Shown piece by piece: positions 6,786-15,707 of a DNA stretch of 64,000 bases (the first letter of the stretch is position 1; each line of letters starts with the position of its first letter). The DNA is from Hymenobacter sp. CRA2. Its GTDB lineage: Bacteria > Bacteroidota > Bacteroidia > Cytophagales > Hymenobacteraceae. A model generated the notes under the pieces. It ran no database searches, was not told where the DNA came from, and saw nothing but the letters and a program-made list of their open reading frames with translations. A program made the position numbers and the translations under genes. The stretch is from assembly GCF_002007105.1 (NCBI RefSeq), contig NZ_MVBC01000014.1, positions 1-64,000 of the forward strand, read 5' to 3'.

Positions 6786-9206
6786 CTAGTAGATGTTCGG
6801 GAACTGCTGCGGGGCAACTTCCTGCATCACCTCGTACACCACGTCGAACACGTCTTCGGCATTGGGCTTCGAGAAATAGTCGCCGTCGGAGCCGTAGGGC
6901 GGGCGGTGCGCATGGGCCGAGAGGCAGCGCGGCTGCGAGTCGAGGAAGCGGTAACCGCCCTGCTCGTCGAGCACCTGCTGCAGCATGTAGGCGGTGGCGC
7001 CGCCTGGCACGTCCTCGTCGGCGAAGAGCACGCGCGAAGTCTTCTGAATCGACTCCAGAATCACGCCTTCGCGGTCGAAGGGCAGCAGCGTCTGCACGTC
7101 CACCACTTCCACCGAAATGCCTACCTGCTCCAGCTGCTTGGCCGCGTCCAGCACGATGCGGCACATCGAGCCGTAGGTGACGATGGTCAGGTCGGAGCCC
7201 TCGCGCAGCACCTGCGGCACGCCCAGCGGCACGGTAAATTCGGCCACGTTGGTGGGGATGCGCTCCTTGAGGCGGTAACCATTGAGCGGCTCGATGACGA
7301 TGGCCGGCTCGTCGCTCTTGAGCAGGGTGTTGTACATGCCGGCGGCCTGCGTCATGTCGCGGGGTACGCACAGGTGCATGCCGCGGATGGAGCCCAGAAT
7401 CATCTGAATGGGCGAACCGCTGTGCCAGATGCCTTCCAGCCGGTGCCCGCGGGTACGCACGATGAGCGGCGCCTTCTGCCCGCCCTTGGTGCGGTACTGC
7501 AGCGAAGCGAGGTCGTCGCTGAGAATCTGGATGGCGTAGAGCAGGTAGTCCAGGTACTGAATCTCAGTAATCGGCCGCAGCCCGCGCAGGGCGGCGCCGA
7601 TGCCCTGCCCCACGATGGTGCACTCGCGGATACCGGTGTCGGTGACGCGCAGCTCGCCGTACTTCTCCTGCAGGCCGGCAAAGGCCTGGTTCACGTCGCC
7701 GATGCGGCCCACGTCTTCGCCGATGGCAAACACGCGCGGGTCGCGGGCCAGGATGGCGTCGAAGCAGGCCTGCAGCACCTCGCGGCCGTCGACTTGCGCG
7801 GCGTCGGGAGCATACTCGGCCTTCACCTCTTCCACCTGCAGCGCCGATTCTTCGCTCTGGCTGTGCAGGTGCGAGTTGTAGCGGTCGGCGTTGTCGGCCA
7901 AGGCCTGCTCGTGCCAGCGGCGCAACTCGGCGCGGGCGCCGCTGCGCTTCACGTCGCGCACCAGGCGCAGGGAGCGGCGCACAGCCCGCATGATGTCGGC
8001 GCGTACCGGCGTGGGGTTCTGCTCCAGCTGGTGGATCAGCTCGTGCAGCTCGTTTTCGCGGCCGGTTTCGGTAGCCAGCTGGTTGAGCAGCTGCACGGCC
8101 TCGTCGCGCTCGGCCTTAACGGGATTGAAGAAGCCTTCCCAGGCGGCGGCGCGGGCCTGGCGCACGGTTTCGCGGGCTTCGCTCTCAATGAGGTCCAGCT
8201 CCACTTCGGTGGCGTGGCCTTCCTGCAGCAGCCACAGGCGCATCTGGCGCAGGCAGTCGTACTCCTGCTCCCAGGTCAGGCGGTCCTTGCTCTTGTACCG
8301 CTCGTGCGAGCCGGAGGTGCTGTGGCCCTGGGGCTGAGTCACCTCGGTCACGTGGATGAGCACCGGCACGTGCTCCCGGCGGCACACCTCGGCGGCGCGC
8401 TGGTAGGTATCGACGAGGGCCGCGTAGTCCCAGCCTTTCACCACGAAGATTTCAAAGCCCTGCTCGCCCGGCGCGTTGCGCTGGAAGCCGGCCAGGATTT
8501 CCGAAATGCTCTGCTTGGTGGTCTGGTACTCGGCCGGCACCGAAATGCCGTAGTGGTCGTCCCACACACTCATGAGCATGGGAATCTGGAGCACGCCAGC
8601 GGCATTGATGGCCTCGAAGAACATGCCCTCCGAGGTGCTGGCGTTGCCGATGGTGCCGAAAGCCACCTCGTCGCCGTTGTGCGAAAACTGCGTCAGCTCG
8701 CGCAGGGCGGGGTTGTGGCGGAACAGCTTGGAGGCGTAAGCCAGGCCCACGAGGCGGGGCATCTGCCCGCCGGTGGGCGAAATATCAGCGGAGGAGTTTT
8801 TGCTCTCGGCCAGGTTCTTGAACTGCCCGTCCTCGTCGAGGATGCGGGTGCCGAAGTGGCCGTTCATGGCGCGGCCAGCGGTGCTGGGCTCAGCCTCCAC
8901 GTCGGGGTGAGCGTAGAGCTGGGCGAAGTACTGCTGCAGCGTCAGTTCGCCGATGGCAAACATGAAGGTCTGGTCGCGGTAGTAGCCCGAGCGCCAGTCG
9001 CCGGGGCGGAAGGCACGGGCCATGGCCAGCTGCGGCAGCTCTTTGCCGTCGCCGAAGATGCCAAATTTGGCTTTGCCCATGAATACTTCCTTGCGGCCGG
9101 TGAGCGACGCCTGCCGGCTTTCCCAGCCAAGGCGGTAGTCGCGGAGCAGTTCTTCCTTGCTAAGCGTGGCGGCGGCCGGAGCAACGGCCGATTCGGCGGT
9201 GGACAT
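6786..9206 (-). CDS. Fused alpha/beta E1 component of a 2-oxoacid dehydrogenase
   Basis: An 806-residue thiamine-diphosphate enzyme joining the E1-alpha part (about residues 15-420; G-Y-Y-R-D-Q-T region near 95, TPP-site segment G-T-I-G-N-A-S-T-S-E-G) to the E1-beta part (about 470-806; 'FAIGEDVGRIGDVNQAF', 'ECTIVGQGIGAALRGLRPITEIQYLDY', 'LFADEDVPGGATAYM'). It decarboxylates a branched-chain or similar 2-oxoacid as the first step of the multienzyme complex. The fusion is typical of Bacteroidota. No E2 or E3 gene is adjacent. ATG 9206 (MSTAESA) is chosen because it sits downstream of an exact promoter element at 9281-9288. In the TPP motif the usual Asp position appears as Asn (GNASTSEG). Confidence 0.9.
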   Translation of the reverse strand: MSTAESAVAPAAATLSKEELLRDYRLGWESRQASLTGRKEVFMGKAKFGIFGDGKELPQLAMARAFRPGDWRSGYYRDQTFMFAIGELTLQQYFAQLYAHPDVEAEPSTAGRAMNGHFGTRILDEDGQFKNLAESKNSSADISPTGGQMPRLVGLAYASKLFRHNPALRELTQFSHNGDEVAFGTIGNASTSEGMFFEAINAAGVLQIPMLMSVWDDHYGISVPAEYQTTKQSISEILAGFQRNAPGEQGFEIFVVKGWDYAALVDTYQRAAEVCRREHVPVLIHVTEVTQPQGHSTSGSHERYKSKDRLTWEQEYDCLRQMRLWLLQEGHATEVELDLIESEARETVRQARAAAWEGFFNPVKAERDEAVQLLNQLATETGRENELHELIHQLEQNPTPVRADIMRAVRRSLRLVRDVKRSGARAELRRWHEQALADNADRYNSHLHSQSEESALQVEEVKAEYAPDAAQVDGREVLQACFDAILARDPRVFAIGEDVGRIGDVNQAFAGLQEKYGELRVTDTGIRECTIVGQGIGAALRGLRPITEIQYLDYLLYAIQILSDDLASLQYRTKGGQKAPLIVRTRGHRLEGIWHSGSPIQMILGSIRGMHLCVPRDMTQAAGMYNTLLKSDEPAIVIEPLNGYRLKERIPTNVAEFTVPLGVPQVLREGSDLTIVTYGSMCRIVLDAAKQLEQVGISVEVVDVQTLLPFDREGVILESIQKTSRVLFADEDVPGGATAYMLQQVLDEQGGYRFLDSQPRCLSAHAHRPPYGSDGDYFSKPNAEDVFDVVYEVMQEVAPQQFPNIY

Positions 9207-9280
9207 GCAGTTGAGAGTCGGGGGATACGATGGGAGCAGCGCCCGGTGGGATGGGCGGCCTGGCCGCTCGGACAGGCGAG

Positions 9281-9288
9281 CAAAAGTA
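9281..9288 (-). promoter_or_regulatory. Bacteroidetes -7 element for the E1 gene
   Basis: On the minus strand this reads TACTTTTG, an exact TAnnTTTG match, placed 75 bases upstream of the ATG at 9206. It also argues for the downstream start codon. Confidence 0.6.
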
Positions 9289-9351
9289 CGCAAAACGAGC
9301 GTTAGGGTACGGACCTGCCCTTGGGCTTGCACAGGGCCCGCTCGTTATGGT

Positions 9352-9359
9352 TATATTTG
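9352..9359 (+). promoter_or_regulatory. Bacteroidetes -7 element for the DUF1573 gene
   Basis: TATATTTG matches TAnnTTTG exactly. A TTG at 9327-9329 lies 22 bases upstream, in range for the -33 box. The coding start follows at 9477, leaving a leader of roughly 110 bases. Confidence 0.65.
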
Positions 9360-9476
9360 CTGACGGGCCATGCTGGAGCACTTCGTTCCCGGGCCCGACG
9401 CCATCATCACGCGGTCTTCATGGTGCCGGGTGGTGGTTGCGGCTTGCTACCTTTCGGCTGTTCAACCTCTTGTCGT

Positions 9477-10271
9477 ATGCTGCGCAACATTTTTACTTCT
9501 CTTCGCCTGACGCTGGCCCTGGTGCTGCTGACCGCCCTGAGCGCGTCGGCGCAGGGCGTGATGGAATTCACCGAAACCCAGTTCGACTTCAGCAACGTGG
9601 CCGAGGGCAACATGGCCACCCACGAGTTTAAGTTCAAGAACACCGGTAACCAGCCCGTGGTCATCAGCAACGTGCAGGCCTCCTGCGGCTGCACCACCCC
9701 TGATTGGACCAAGACGCCCATCCTGCCGGGCAAAACGGGCTTTGTGCGCGCCGCCTACAACAGCGCCGGCCGCCCGGGCCAGTTCAACAAAACCGTGACC
9801 ATCACCAGCAACGCCGCCACGCCCACGCTGATGCTCACCATCAAGGGCACGGTGGTGGACAAGGCCGAAATGGTCAAGAAGTACACCCCAGCTGAAATGG
9901 CCAAGTCGCCTAAGCTGGTGCTCGACCGCACCGCCGTGGACTTCGGCAAGATGGAAACGGGCCAGCAGCCGGTGGCCAAGTTCACGGTGAAGAACACCGG
10001 CAAAAGCCCGCTGGAAATCAGCTCGATTACCTCCAGCTGCTACTGCGTGACGGCCAAGAACATGCCCAAGCCCCTGCAGCCCGGCCAGTCGGGCACCTTC
10101 GAGCTGCAGTACAGCCAGCGCCAGATCGGGCAGATGGCCGACGTGGTGACGCTGCACTCCAACGACATCACCGGCGCCGACGCCAAGATTACGCTGAAGG
10201 CCAACATCGTGGGCAGCCTCACCCAGCAGAGCATGCTGAAGGAAGGCGGCGCGGCTGTACCGTTCAAGTAA
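9477..10271 (+). CDS. Exported DUF1573 protein with two domains
   Basis: A 264-residue protein with a signal peptide (MLRNIFTSLRLTLALVLLTALSASAQ). Two DUF1573 (Ig-like, ASPM/SPD-2/Hydin-related) repeats follow. Repeat 1 (about 30-130) contains F-D-F-S-N-V-A-E-G and C-G-C-T-T-P-D-W; repeat 2 (about 155-255) contains V-D-F-G-K-M-E-T-G and C-Y-C-V-T. The paired cysteines are characteristic. These proteins are common, poorly characterised periplasmic or surface proteins of Bacteroidota. ATG 9477 is chosen because it starts at the signal peptide; the upstream-extended frame contains the promoter element. Confidence 0.85.
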   Translation: MLRNIFTSLRLTLALVLLTALSASAQGVMEFTETQFDFSNVAEGNMATHEFKFKNTGNQPVVISNVQASCGCTTPDWTKTPILPGKTGFVRAAYNSAGRPGQFNKTVTITSNAATPTLMLTIKGTVVDKAEMVKKYTPAEMAKSPKLVLDRTAVDFGKMETGQQPVAKFTVKNTGKSPLEISSITSSCYCVTAKNMPKPLQPGQSGTFELQYSQRQIGQMADVVTLHSNDITGADAKITLKANIVGSLTQQSMLKEGGAAVPFK

Positions 10272-10377
10272 GAATCACGGATTGCAGCGGATTTGACGAA
10301 TTGCACGGATTTCGCGGACGATTGATTTGAATCTTTCCGCCTGACGCTGACCCTACTTCGTAAATTCCTGCCAGTTT

Positions 10378-10412
10378 TGATGCCACGGCCGCCGGTCGTG
10401 GCATCATTTTTT
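10378..10412 (+). terminator. Rho-independent terminator
   Basis: A stem TGATGCCACG / CGTGGCATCA (10378-10387 with 10397-10406) is followed by a run of six T. It lies between the DUF1573 gene and the next lipoprotein gene. Confidence 0.85.
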
Positions 10413-10472
10413 AAGGGCGGTGCGTTGGCCGTCCGTTGGCCCCTTCCCTCTCTCATCAGCCATCGTATTCCT

Positions 10473-10970
10473 ATGCGTTTTCCGCTACTCTCCCTGCTCG
10501 TGCTATCGGCTGCGGCGCCGCTGCTCACGGGCTGCGCCCGCAACGTGCAGGTGCCCGTCACTACGCCGCAATACGGCCTGCAAATGCGCGTGAGCCTGCC
10601 GCCCATTCAGCCCGGCGACGACCTCGATAACGTGCGCGTGGCGGTGGAGCTGACCAACAACAACGACCTGCCCTTTACCGTGTCGGACCCGGCCCAGACG
10701 CAAGCCTGCCTGCCGGTGGTGTGGGTAAACGGCGAAGCCCGCCGCTGGGAGCTGCACATGCGCCGTGCCAAAGACCAGCTCGTAACCGTTCCTGCGCACG
10801 CCACCTACCGCGCCACCTACGAGCTGCCGCTGGGCCAGTACGCCGGCCGCCAGCGCCCGAGCGGCCCCGAGGAGTACCAGTTGCAGCTGTTTTACCACCC
10901 CAAAGTGTACTCACCTTCGGGCAGCTTTGCCCGCGTCATCGAGATACCCAGCAACAAGCACCGGTTTTAG
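10473..10970 (+). CDS. Putative lipoprotein, unknown function
   Basis: A 165-residue protein with the signal MRFPLLSLLVLSAAAPLLTGC, so Cys21 is the expected lipidation site. The mature domain looks like a single beta-sandwich (V-R-V-A-V-E-L-T-N-N-N-D-L-P-F-T-V), similar in feel to intracellular-protease-inhibitor/BsuPI-type Ig folds, but I cannot assign it to a family. ATG 10473 is used because the longer frame starts inside the terminator hairpin. Confidence 0.75.
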   Translation: MRFPLLSLLVLSAAAPLLTGCARNVQVPVTTPQYGLQMRVSLPPIQPGDDLDNVRVAVELTNNNDLPFTVSDPAQTQACLPVVWVNGEARRWELHMRRAKDQLVTVPAHATYRATYELPLGQYAGRQRPSGPEEYQLQLFYHPKVYSPSGSFARVIEIPSNKHRF

Positions 10971-11128
10971 AGTCACGCCCGATTCAACTGGGAATCAGCT
11001 CTGCTGCGCAAAACAACGGTTCAATATAGCTGCAGAGCTATTTGCTGCCGGTCAGGGGCTCATGGCTGCTAGCCAGGATCTTTCGGGCAAACTAACCCCT
11101 GGCCGCCCGCCCGCGCGCAAACCTTGCC

Positions 11129-11136
11129 TATATTTG
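11129..11136 (+). promoter_or_regulatory. Bacteroidetes -7 element for ald
   Basis: TATATTTG, an exact TAnnTTTG match, lies 40 bases upstream of the ald start codon. A TTG at 11124-11126 is too close to serve as the -33 box. Confidence 0.65.
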
Positions 11137-11176
11137 CCGGCGTTTTCCCCGTCATCACATCCCCATCATCATTCCC

Positions 11177-12307
11177 ATGATCATCGGCGTACCGAAGGAG
11201 ATTAAAAATAACGAAAACCGGGTGGGCGTAACGCCTGCCGGCGTGGCCGAATTCCGCAAGGCGGGCCACACGGTGTACGTACAAGCCAGCGCCGGCGTCG
11301 GCAGCGGCTTCTCGGACGCCGAGTACGAACAAGCTGGCGCCCTGCTGCTGCCGACCATCGAGGAGGTGTACAGCCAGGCCGAGATGATCGTGAAGGTGAA
11401 GGAGCCGATTTCGGAGGAGTACGGCCTGATCAAAGAAGGTCAGCTGCTGTTCACCTACTTCCACTTTGCCTCGTCGGAGGAGCTGACGCACGCCATGATC
11501 GAGCGGAAAGCTACCTGCCTGGCCTACGAAACCGTGGAGCTGCCCAACCGCTCGCTGCCCCTGCTGGTGCCGATGAGCGAAGTGGCCGGCCGCATGGCCC
11601 CGCAGGAAGGCGCCAAATACCTGGAGAAGCCGCTGAAAGGCCGTGGCATCCTGCTGGGCGGCGTGCCCGGCGTGCGTCCCGCCCAAGTACTCATCCTGGG
11701 CGGCGGCGTGGTAGGTACCAACGCCGCTAAAGTGGCCGCGGGCCTCGGCGCGCAGGTAACCATCATGGACATCAGCCTGAACCGCCTGCGCGAGCTGGAC
11801 GACATCATGCCGAAGAACGTGGTGACCCAGTATTCCAACGACTACAACATCCGCGAAGCCATCAAGACGGCCGACCTCGTGATTGGCGCCGTGCTGATTC
11901 CGGGCGCCAAGGCCCCTCACCTGGTGACGCGCGAGATGCTCAAGGACATGAAGCCCGGCGCCGTGGTGGTGGACGTGGCCGTGGACCAGGGCGGGTGCAT
12001 CGAGACCTGCACGCCCACGACCCACGAAAACCCGACTTTCATCATCGACGACGTGGTGCACTACTGCGTGGCCAACATGCCCGGCGCGGTGCCCTACACC
12101 TCGACGCTGGCCCTAACCAACGCCACCCTGCCCTACGCCGTCAAGCTGGCCAACCTGGGCTGGCGCGAGGCCTGCACCCGCGACGCGGCGCTGCGCCTGG
12201 GCCTGAACGTGGTGAACGGTGAGGTGGTATACAAAGGCGTAGCCGAAGCCTGGGGCCTGCCGCTGACCAACGTGTCGAAGGTGCTCGACTCGGCCTACGT
12301 GGCGTAA
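11177..12307 (+). CDS. ald: Alanine dehydrogenase
   Basis: Catalyses reversible NAD-dependent oxidative deamination of L-alanine to pyruvate and ammonia. The 376-residue length and architecture match the family. The N-terminal catalytic domain has [10 protein letters not shown]-x-x-E-x-R-V-G (including substrate-contacting Arg and Lys), the catalytic His region '[10 protein letters not shown]' near 96, the NAD-binding loop [12 protein letters not shown] near 173-184, and the conserved '[22 protein letters not shown]' region near 267. It has its own promoter and terminator, so it is probably monocistronic. Confidence 0.95.
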   Translation: MIIGVPKEIKNNENRVGVTPAGVAEFRKAGHTVYVQASAGVGSGFSDAEYEQAGALLLPTIEEVYSQAEMIVKVKEPISEEYGLIKEGQLLFTYFHFASSEELTHAMIERKATCLAYETVELPNRSLPLLVPMSEVAGRMAPQEGAKYLEKPLKGRGILLGGVPGVRPAQVLILGGGVVGTNAAKVAAGLGAQVTIMDISLNRLRELDDIMPKNVVTQYSNDYNIREAIKTADLVIGAVLIPGAKAPHLVTREMLKDMKPGAVVVDVAVDQGGCIETCTPTTHENPTFIIDDVVHYCVANMPGAVPYTSTLALTNATLPYAVKLANLGWREACTRDAALRLGLNVVNGEVVYKGVAEAWGLPLTNVSKVLDSAYVA

Positions 12308-12387
12308 TAATGAAGAGGGAAGAATGAGGAAGAAGAAATAGCCCAACCGCTTTTCAGCCTTCTTCATTCATCTTTCCTCCTTCCCAA

Positions 12388-12424
12388 AGCCTTCCCGTCC
12401 GCACGCGACTGGGGAGGCTTTTTG
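12388..12424 (+). terminator. Probable terminator after ald
   Basis: AGCCTTCCC (12388-12396) can pair with GGGGAGGCT (12411-12419), leaving an imperfect stem, and is followed by TTTTTG. It sits 80 bases after the ald stop codon. Confidence 0.65.
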
Positions 12425-12447
12425 TTAATTCACTGCTTTTCTAGCTG

Positions 12448-13050
12448 ATGCAAGACATTACCTACATCGGGGAGCCGGTTTCGGATTCGGCGACCTTCAA
12501 GCTGCTGCCGTTTGATATGCAGGCGTTTATGCTACAGCACAACGGCCTGATTGCCTACCTGGGCGGCATTCACATCCGCGGCTGCTGCAAGGAGCCGCTC
12601 TGGCACTCCCTGCACGAAGCCTGGCAGGGCGAAACCGCCTTCTGGCGCACCTACACCTCCATCAAGCAATCAGACCTGCCCTTTGCGCAGGACGCCGTGG
12701 GCAACCAGTTCTTCCTGCGCCGCGGGCAGGTGTGGTTTCTCGATACCGAAACCGGCGAAACCCAGAACCTGGAGGTGAACTTTGGCCGGTTCATCGAGGG
12801 CGTGGACCGTTTCCCGGACCAGGCCCTGGACCTGCGCGCCGTCATCACGTTCCGCGACCTGGGGGGCGGTGCCCTGATGCCGGGCGAGTTGCTGGCCGTG
12901 TACCCGCCGTACTGCATTCAGGCCGAGGACGAAAACTTCGACCTGACCCGCATGCCGACGGATGTGCGGCTGGGGTCCCTGGCCAACTTGTACAAGCAGA
13001 TCCGCCGTCTTAAGCCGGGCCAGAAAATCCGCTTGCGCAAAGACTACTAG
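12448..13050 (+). CDS. SMI1/KNR4 (SUKH) family-like protein
   Basis: A 200-residue soluble protein. The central pattern fits the SUKH fold used by many toxin-immunity proteins: a segment like 'FMLQHNGLIAYLGGIHIRG' (28-46), then 'LPFAQDAVGNQFFLRRGQVWFLD' with the typical F-x-x-D-x-x-G-N-x-x-F followed by a G-x-V-x-x-x-D strand, and a helix 'FGRFIEGVDRF'. No toxin or polymorphic-secretion gene is adjacent, so a stand-alone immunity or regulatory role is only inference. A large palindrome follows the stop codon. Confidence 0.65.
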   Translation: MQDITYIGEPVSDSATFKLLPFDMQAFMLQHNGLIAYLGGIHIRGCCKEPLWHSLHEAWQGETAFWRTYTSIKQSDLPFAQDAVGNQFFLRRGQVWFLDTETGETQNLEVNFGRFIEGVDRFPDQALDLRAVITFRDLGGGALMPGELLAVYPPYCIQAEDENFDLTRMPTDVRLGSLANLYKQIRRLKPGQKIRLRKDY

Positions 13051-13052
13051 GC

Positions 13053-13133
13053 GTTAATGAGTTGGGGAGTTAATGAGTTAGGGAGTTGTCATTAAGCCGA
13101 CTCCCTAACTCATTAACTCCCCAACTCATTAAC
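13053..13133. repeat. Long perfect palindrome built from GAGTTAATGAGTT units
   Basis: Two perfect 34-base inverted arms (13053-13086 and 13100-13133) are separated by a 13-base loop. Each arm is itself made of tandem variants of TTAATGAGTTGGGGAG. It lies directly between the SUKH-like gene and the sulfatase gene, and could fold into a very stable hairpin that terminates or shields transcripts. Confidence 0.85.
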
Positions 13134-13152
13134 TCGCTAACTCAATACCCGA

Positions 13153-15084
13153 ATGCCTTCTCCCCTACTTCGCCTGCTGCTGCGCCGCTTTTCGCTGCTG
13201 CTGGCCGCGTACCTGTTGCTGCGCATCGGGTTTTACGCGGCCAACCACGGCGTATTCGCCGACGCCTCGGCGGGGCAGACGCTGCTGGCGTTCTGGCACG
13301 GCTTCCGGTTTGATTTGTCGGCGCTGCTGTTGCTGAACCTGCCGTTTGTGCTGCTCTCGTTCGTGCCGTGGTACGGCCGCGCGTGGCAACGCACCCTGCG
13401 CGGTGTGTACCTCACGCTGAATGCCCCGGGGCTGGCGCTGAACATCATCGACAGCCAGTACTTCAAGTTTATCGGGCGGCGCACTTCCGACGAGCTGTTC
13501 ACCATCACCGGCGACATTGAGCGGCAGGCCGGGCAGCTGGTGTGGCACTACTGGTTTCTGCTCGTGCCCTTCGGCGTGCTCTTCGGGCTGCTGTGGTACC
13601 TGTACCCTACGCCTACAGCGGCACCGGCGCCAGAAGCCCCGGGCCGGGACGTGCGCCGCATGGCTACAGCCATGGCCGAAGTGGCGCTGGTGGCGGGCCT
13701 GGCGGTGCTCGGCATTCGGGGCGGCCTGCAGCTGAAGCCCTTGCGGCCCGGCCACGCCTTCGTGCAAACGCCGCCTTCCCTGGGGCACGTGGCACTGAAC
13801 AGCACGTTCACCTTCATCAAGAGCTTCGGGCAGAAGACGCTGGAACGCCCGGAATACTTTGCCTCGGCCCCGGCCTTGCAGCAGGCCCTGGCCGCGCATT
13901 ACCCCGCCCCGCGCCCCGACGCGCCGCGCGACAACGTGGTGATTCTCCTGGTGGAGAGCTTCGCCTCGGAGTACAACGGCGTCGAAAACCCCGGCCGGCG
14001 CAGTTACACGCCGTTTTTTGACTCGCTGGCCACCAGCCCCGGCGCCCTGCTGATGCGCGAGCATTACGCCAACGGCCGCCGCTCCATTGAGTCGCTGCCG
14101 GCGGTGCTGGCCGGGCTGCCCGCGCTGATGGAGTCGCCGTTTATCACCTCCAACTTCCAGACCGACGAGCTGCACGGGCTGGGCGAGCTGCTGGGCCGCC
14201 GCGGCTACGCCACATCCGTGTTTCACGGGGCGCAAAACGGTACGATGGGCTTCAACGTGTTTGCCGGCAAAGCAGGCGTGCAGCAGTACTTCGGACTGGA
14301 AGAATACCCCGGCGGCAGCCGCAGCCCCGATTTCGACGGGCACTGGGGTATTTTCGACGAGCCTTACCTACAGTACTTTGCCCGGCAGCTCAGCCGGCAG
14401 CGGCAGCCGTTTTTCTCCACGGTGTTCACGCTGACCTCGCACGAGCCGTTCCCGGTGCCGGCGAAGTACCGCGGCCGCTTCGCCCCGGGCGAGCTGCCCA
14501 TTCACGCCTCCATCGGCTACACCGATTTCGCGCTGCGCCGCTTTTTTCAGGCAGCGGCCCGCCAGCCCTGGTACCGCAATACCCTGTTCGTGCTGCTGGC
14601 CGACCACACCTCGCAGTCGTTGCGGCCGGATTACCAAAACCTGCTCGGGGCCTACAAGACGCCGCTGCTGCTCTTCCACCCCGGCCGGCCGCTGCCCCTG
14701 GCTGATGCACACCGAATCACCCAACAAGCCGACGTGCCAGCCACTGTGCTCGACTTTCTGGGCCTGGGGGCCGACGCCGGCCAGCTCCTGCCGTTTGGAT
14801 ACTCCGTGTTCGATGCCGCGGCGCCGGGCCGGGCCTTGTTTCTCTCGGGCAATACGCACTACCTCGTGCACCACGACTACGTGACCGAGCTGACCACCGA
14901 TAACCAGGTGCGCCTCTACCCCTACCGCACCCACGATATGCCGGCCGAGCCGCTGGCCAATCCACCGGCGGCCAAGCGGCAGCAGTACGGCAATGAGCTG
15001 CGGGCCGTGGTACAGTTTTTCACCAACGGCCTGCTCGACAACGCGCTGTACCGGCCCGCCCCCGCGCAGCCGCTGGCACGCTAA
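13153..15084 (+). CDS. LTA-synthase-family membrane sulfatase / phosphoglycerol transferase
   Basis: A 643-residue inner-membrane enzyme. About four to five N-terminal hydrophobic segments lie within residues 10-200, for example LLLAAYLLLRIGFYAANH, LSALLLLNLPFVLLSFVPW and YWFLLVPFGVLFGLLWYL. An extracytoplasmic sulfatase-fold domain starts near 258 with V-I-L-L-V-E-S-F-A-S-E-Y. The nucleophile region R-R-S-I-E-S-L-P and the metal/phosphate region 'TLTSHEPF' fit alkaline-phosphatase-superfamily LtaS/OpgB-like enzymes. Gram-negative members transfer phosphoglycerol or phosphoethanolamine to envelope glycans or lipids; the acceptor here is unknown. It is read as a single-gene unit after a palindrome. 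Confidence 0.88.
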   Translation: MPSPLLRLLLRRFSLLLAAYLLLRIGFYAANHGVFADASAGQTLLAFWHGFRFDLSALLLLNLPFVLLSFVPWYGRAWQRTLRGVYLTLNAPGLALNIIDSQYFKFIGRRTSDELFTITGDIERQAGQLVWHYWFLLVPFGVLFGLLWYLYPTPTAAPAPEAPGRDVRRMATAMAEVALVAGLAVLGIRGGLQLKPLRPGHAFVQTPPSLGHVALNSTFTFIKSFGQKTLERPEYFASAPALQQALAAHYPAPRPDAPRDNVVILLVESFASEYNGVENPGRRSYTPFFDSLATSPGALLMREHYANGRRSIESLPAVLAGLPALMESPFITSNFQTDELHGLGELLGRRGYATSVFHGAQNGTMGFNVFAGKAGVQQYFGLEEYPGGSRSPDFDGHWGIFDEPYLQYFARQLSRQRQPFFSTVFTLTSHEPFPVPAKYRGRFAPGELPIHASIGYTDFALRRFFQAAARQPWYRNTLFVLLADHTSQSLRPDYQNLLGAYKTPLLLFHPGRPLPLADAHRITQQADVPATVLDFLGLGADAGQLLPFGYSVFDAAAPGRALFLSGNTHYLVHHDYVTELTTDNQVRLYPYRTHDMPAEPLANPPAAKRQQYGNELRAVVQFFTNGLLDNALYRPAPAQPLAR

Positions 15085-15096
15085 GCAGCCACTTTA

Positions 15097-15699
15097 TTAC
15101 CATTCCATCCGGGCCCGACAGGCCGGGCACAGGCGCTCCTGCGTGCGGTCCACCACGGCCCCGCGGCCGCGGGCATCGTTCATGAAGCAGTACGCGGTGC
15201 CGGCGGTGCAGTGCGGCAGGTTCATCAGGTGGCCGATTTCGTGCAGGCTGACTTTGCGCAGGCGGTTGGTTTTGCCGGCCAGCCGAAACGTGGATACCAC
15301 GCACGCGTCGCCGCCGATGTCGTTGGCCAGGCCCATCACGCCCCAGTGCGGCTGCCGACGGTTTTTGATTTCCACGTCCTGCGTCGTCAGCCCAATGATT
15401 TTGCCGTTGGTGCTATCCGGCAGCAGGGCTTGCAGCTGCTCGAGTACCATGGCAGCCCGCGGCCGGCTGCGCACCGGGCATTGCACCGCCGCAGCTAGCC
15501 GCTGAGTGGGCAGGCGGCGCACCGGCAGGCCGTAGAACTGCCCAATTACGCGCTGGACCAACTGCACCCGGGCTTCCGAAACACCGCCGAAGGAAGCCAG
15601 GTAAATCACGCGCGGCCGGGGTTGGCACGCGACCAGACAGGCCAGCAGCAAGCTGGCCCCGAGCAAATGCCCAACAATCCGTCCGCCGATGGTGCGCAT
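15097..15699 (-). CDS. Archaemetzincin-like zinc metalloprotease, predicted lipoprotein
   Basis: A 200-residue protein with an N-terminal lipoprotein-type signal (GASLLLACLVAC; lipidation at Cys21 or Cys25). The catalytic motif H-E-I-G-H-x5-H-C is at 153-164, followed by C-x-M at 171-173 and C-x-x-C at 191-194 with exactly 17 residues between the Met and the first Cys, as in archaemetzincins (HExxHxxGxxHC-x4-CxM-x17-CxxC). It differs by having Asn in place of Gly in the metzincin motif and six rather than four residues before CxM. Inferred to be an envelope-anchored peptidase of unknown substrate. ATG 15699 is chosen because it starts the signal. The gene is 8 bases after the upstream HsdR_N-like gene, probably co-transcribed. 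Confidence 0.85.
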   Translation of the reverse strand: MRTIGGRIVGHLLGASLLLACLVACQPRPRVIYLASFGGVSEARVQLVQRVIGQFYGLPVRRLPTQRLAAAVQCPVRSRPRAAMVLEQLQALLPDSTNGKIIGLTTQDVEIKNRRQPHWGVMGLANDIGGDACVVSTFRLAGKTNRLRKVSLHEIGHLMNLPHCTAGTAYCFMNDARGRGAVVDRTQERLCPACRARMEW

Positions 15700-15707
15700 A
15701 CCCGGCC

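Noticed and set aside
6759-9305. An 848-codon open frame on the plus strand
   Set aside because: It lies fully opposite the well-supported E1 gene and reads as His/Val/Ala/Gly-rich sequence with no domain; it is a shadow caused by high GC.
13053-13133. CRISPR array or tandem repeat array
   Set aside because: Units are inverted, not direct repeats with unique spacers, and there are no cas genes in the window.
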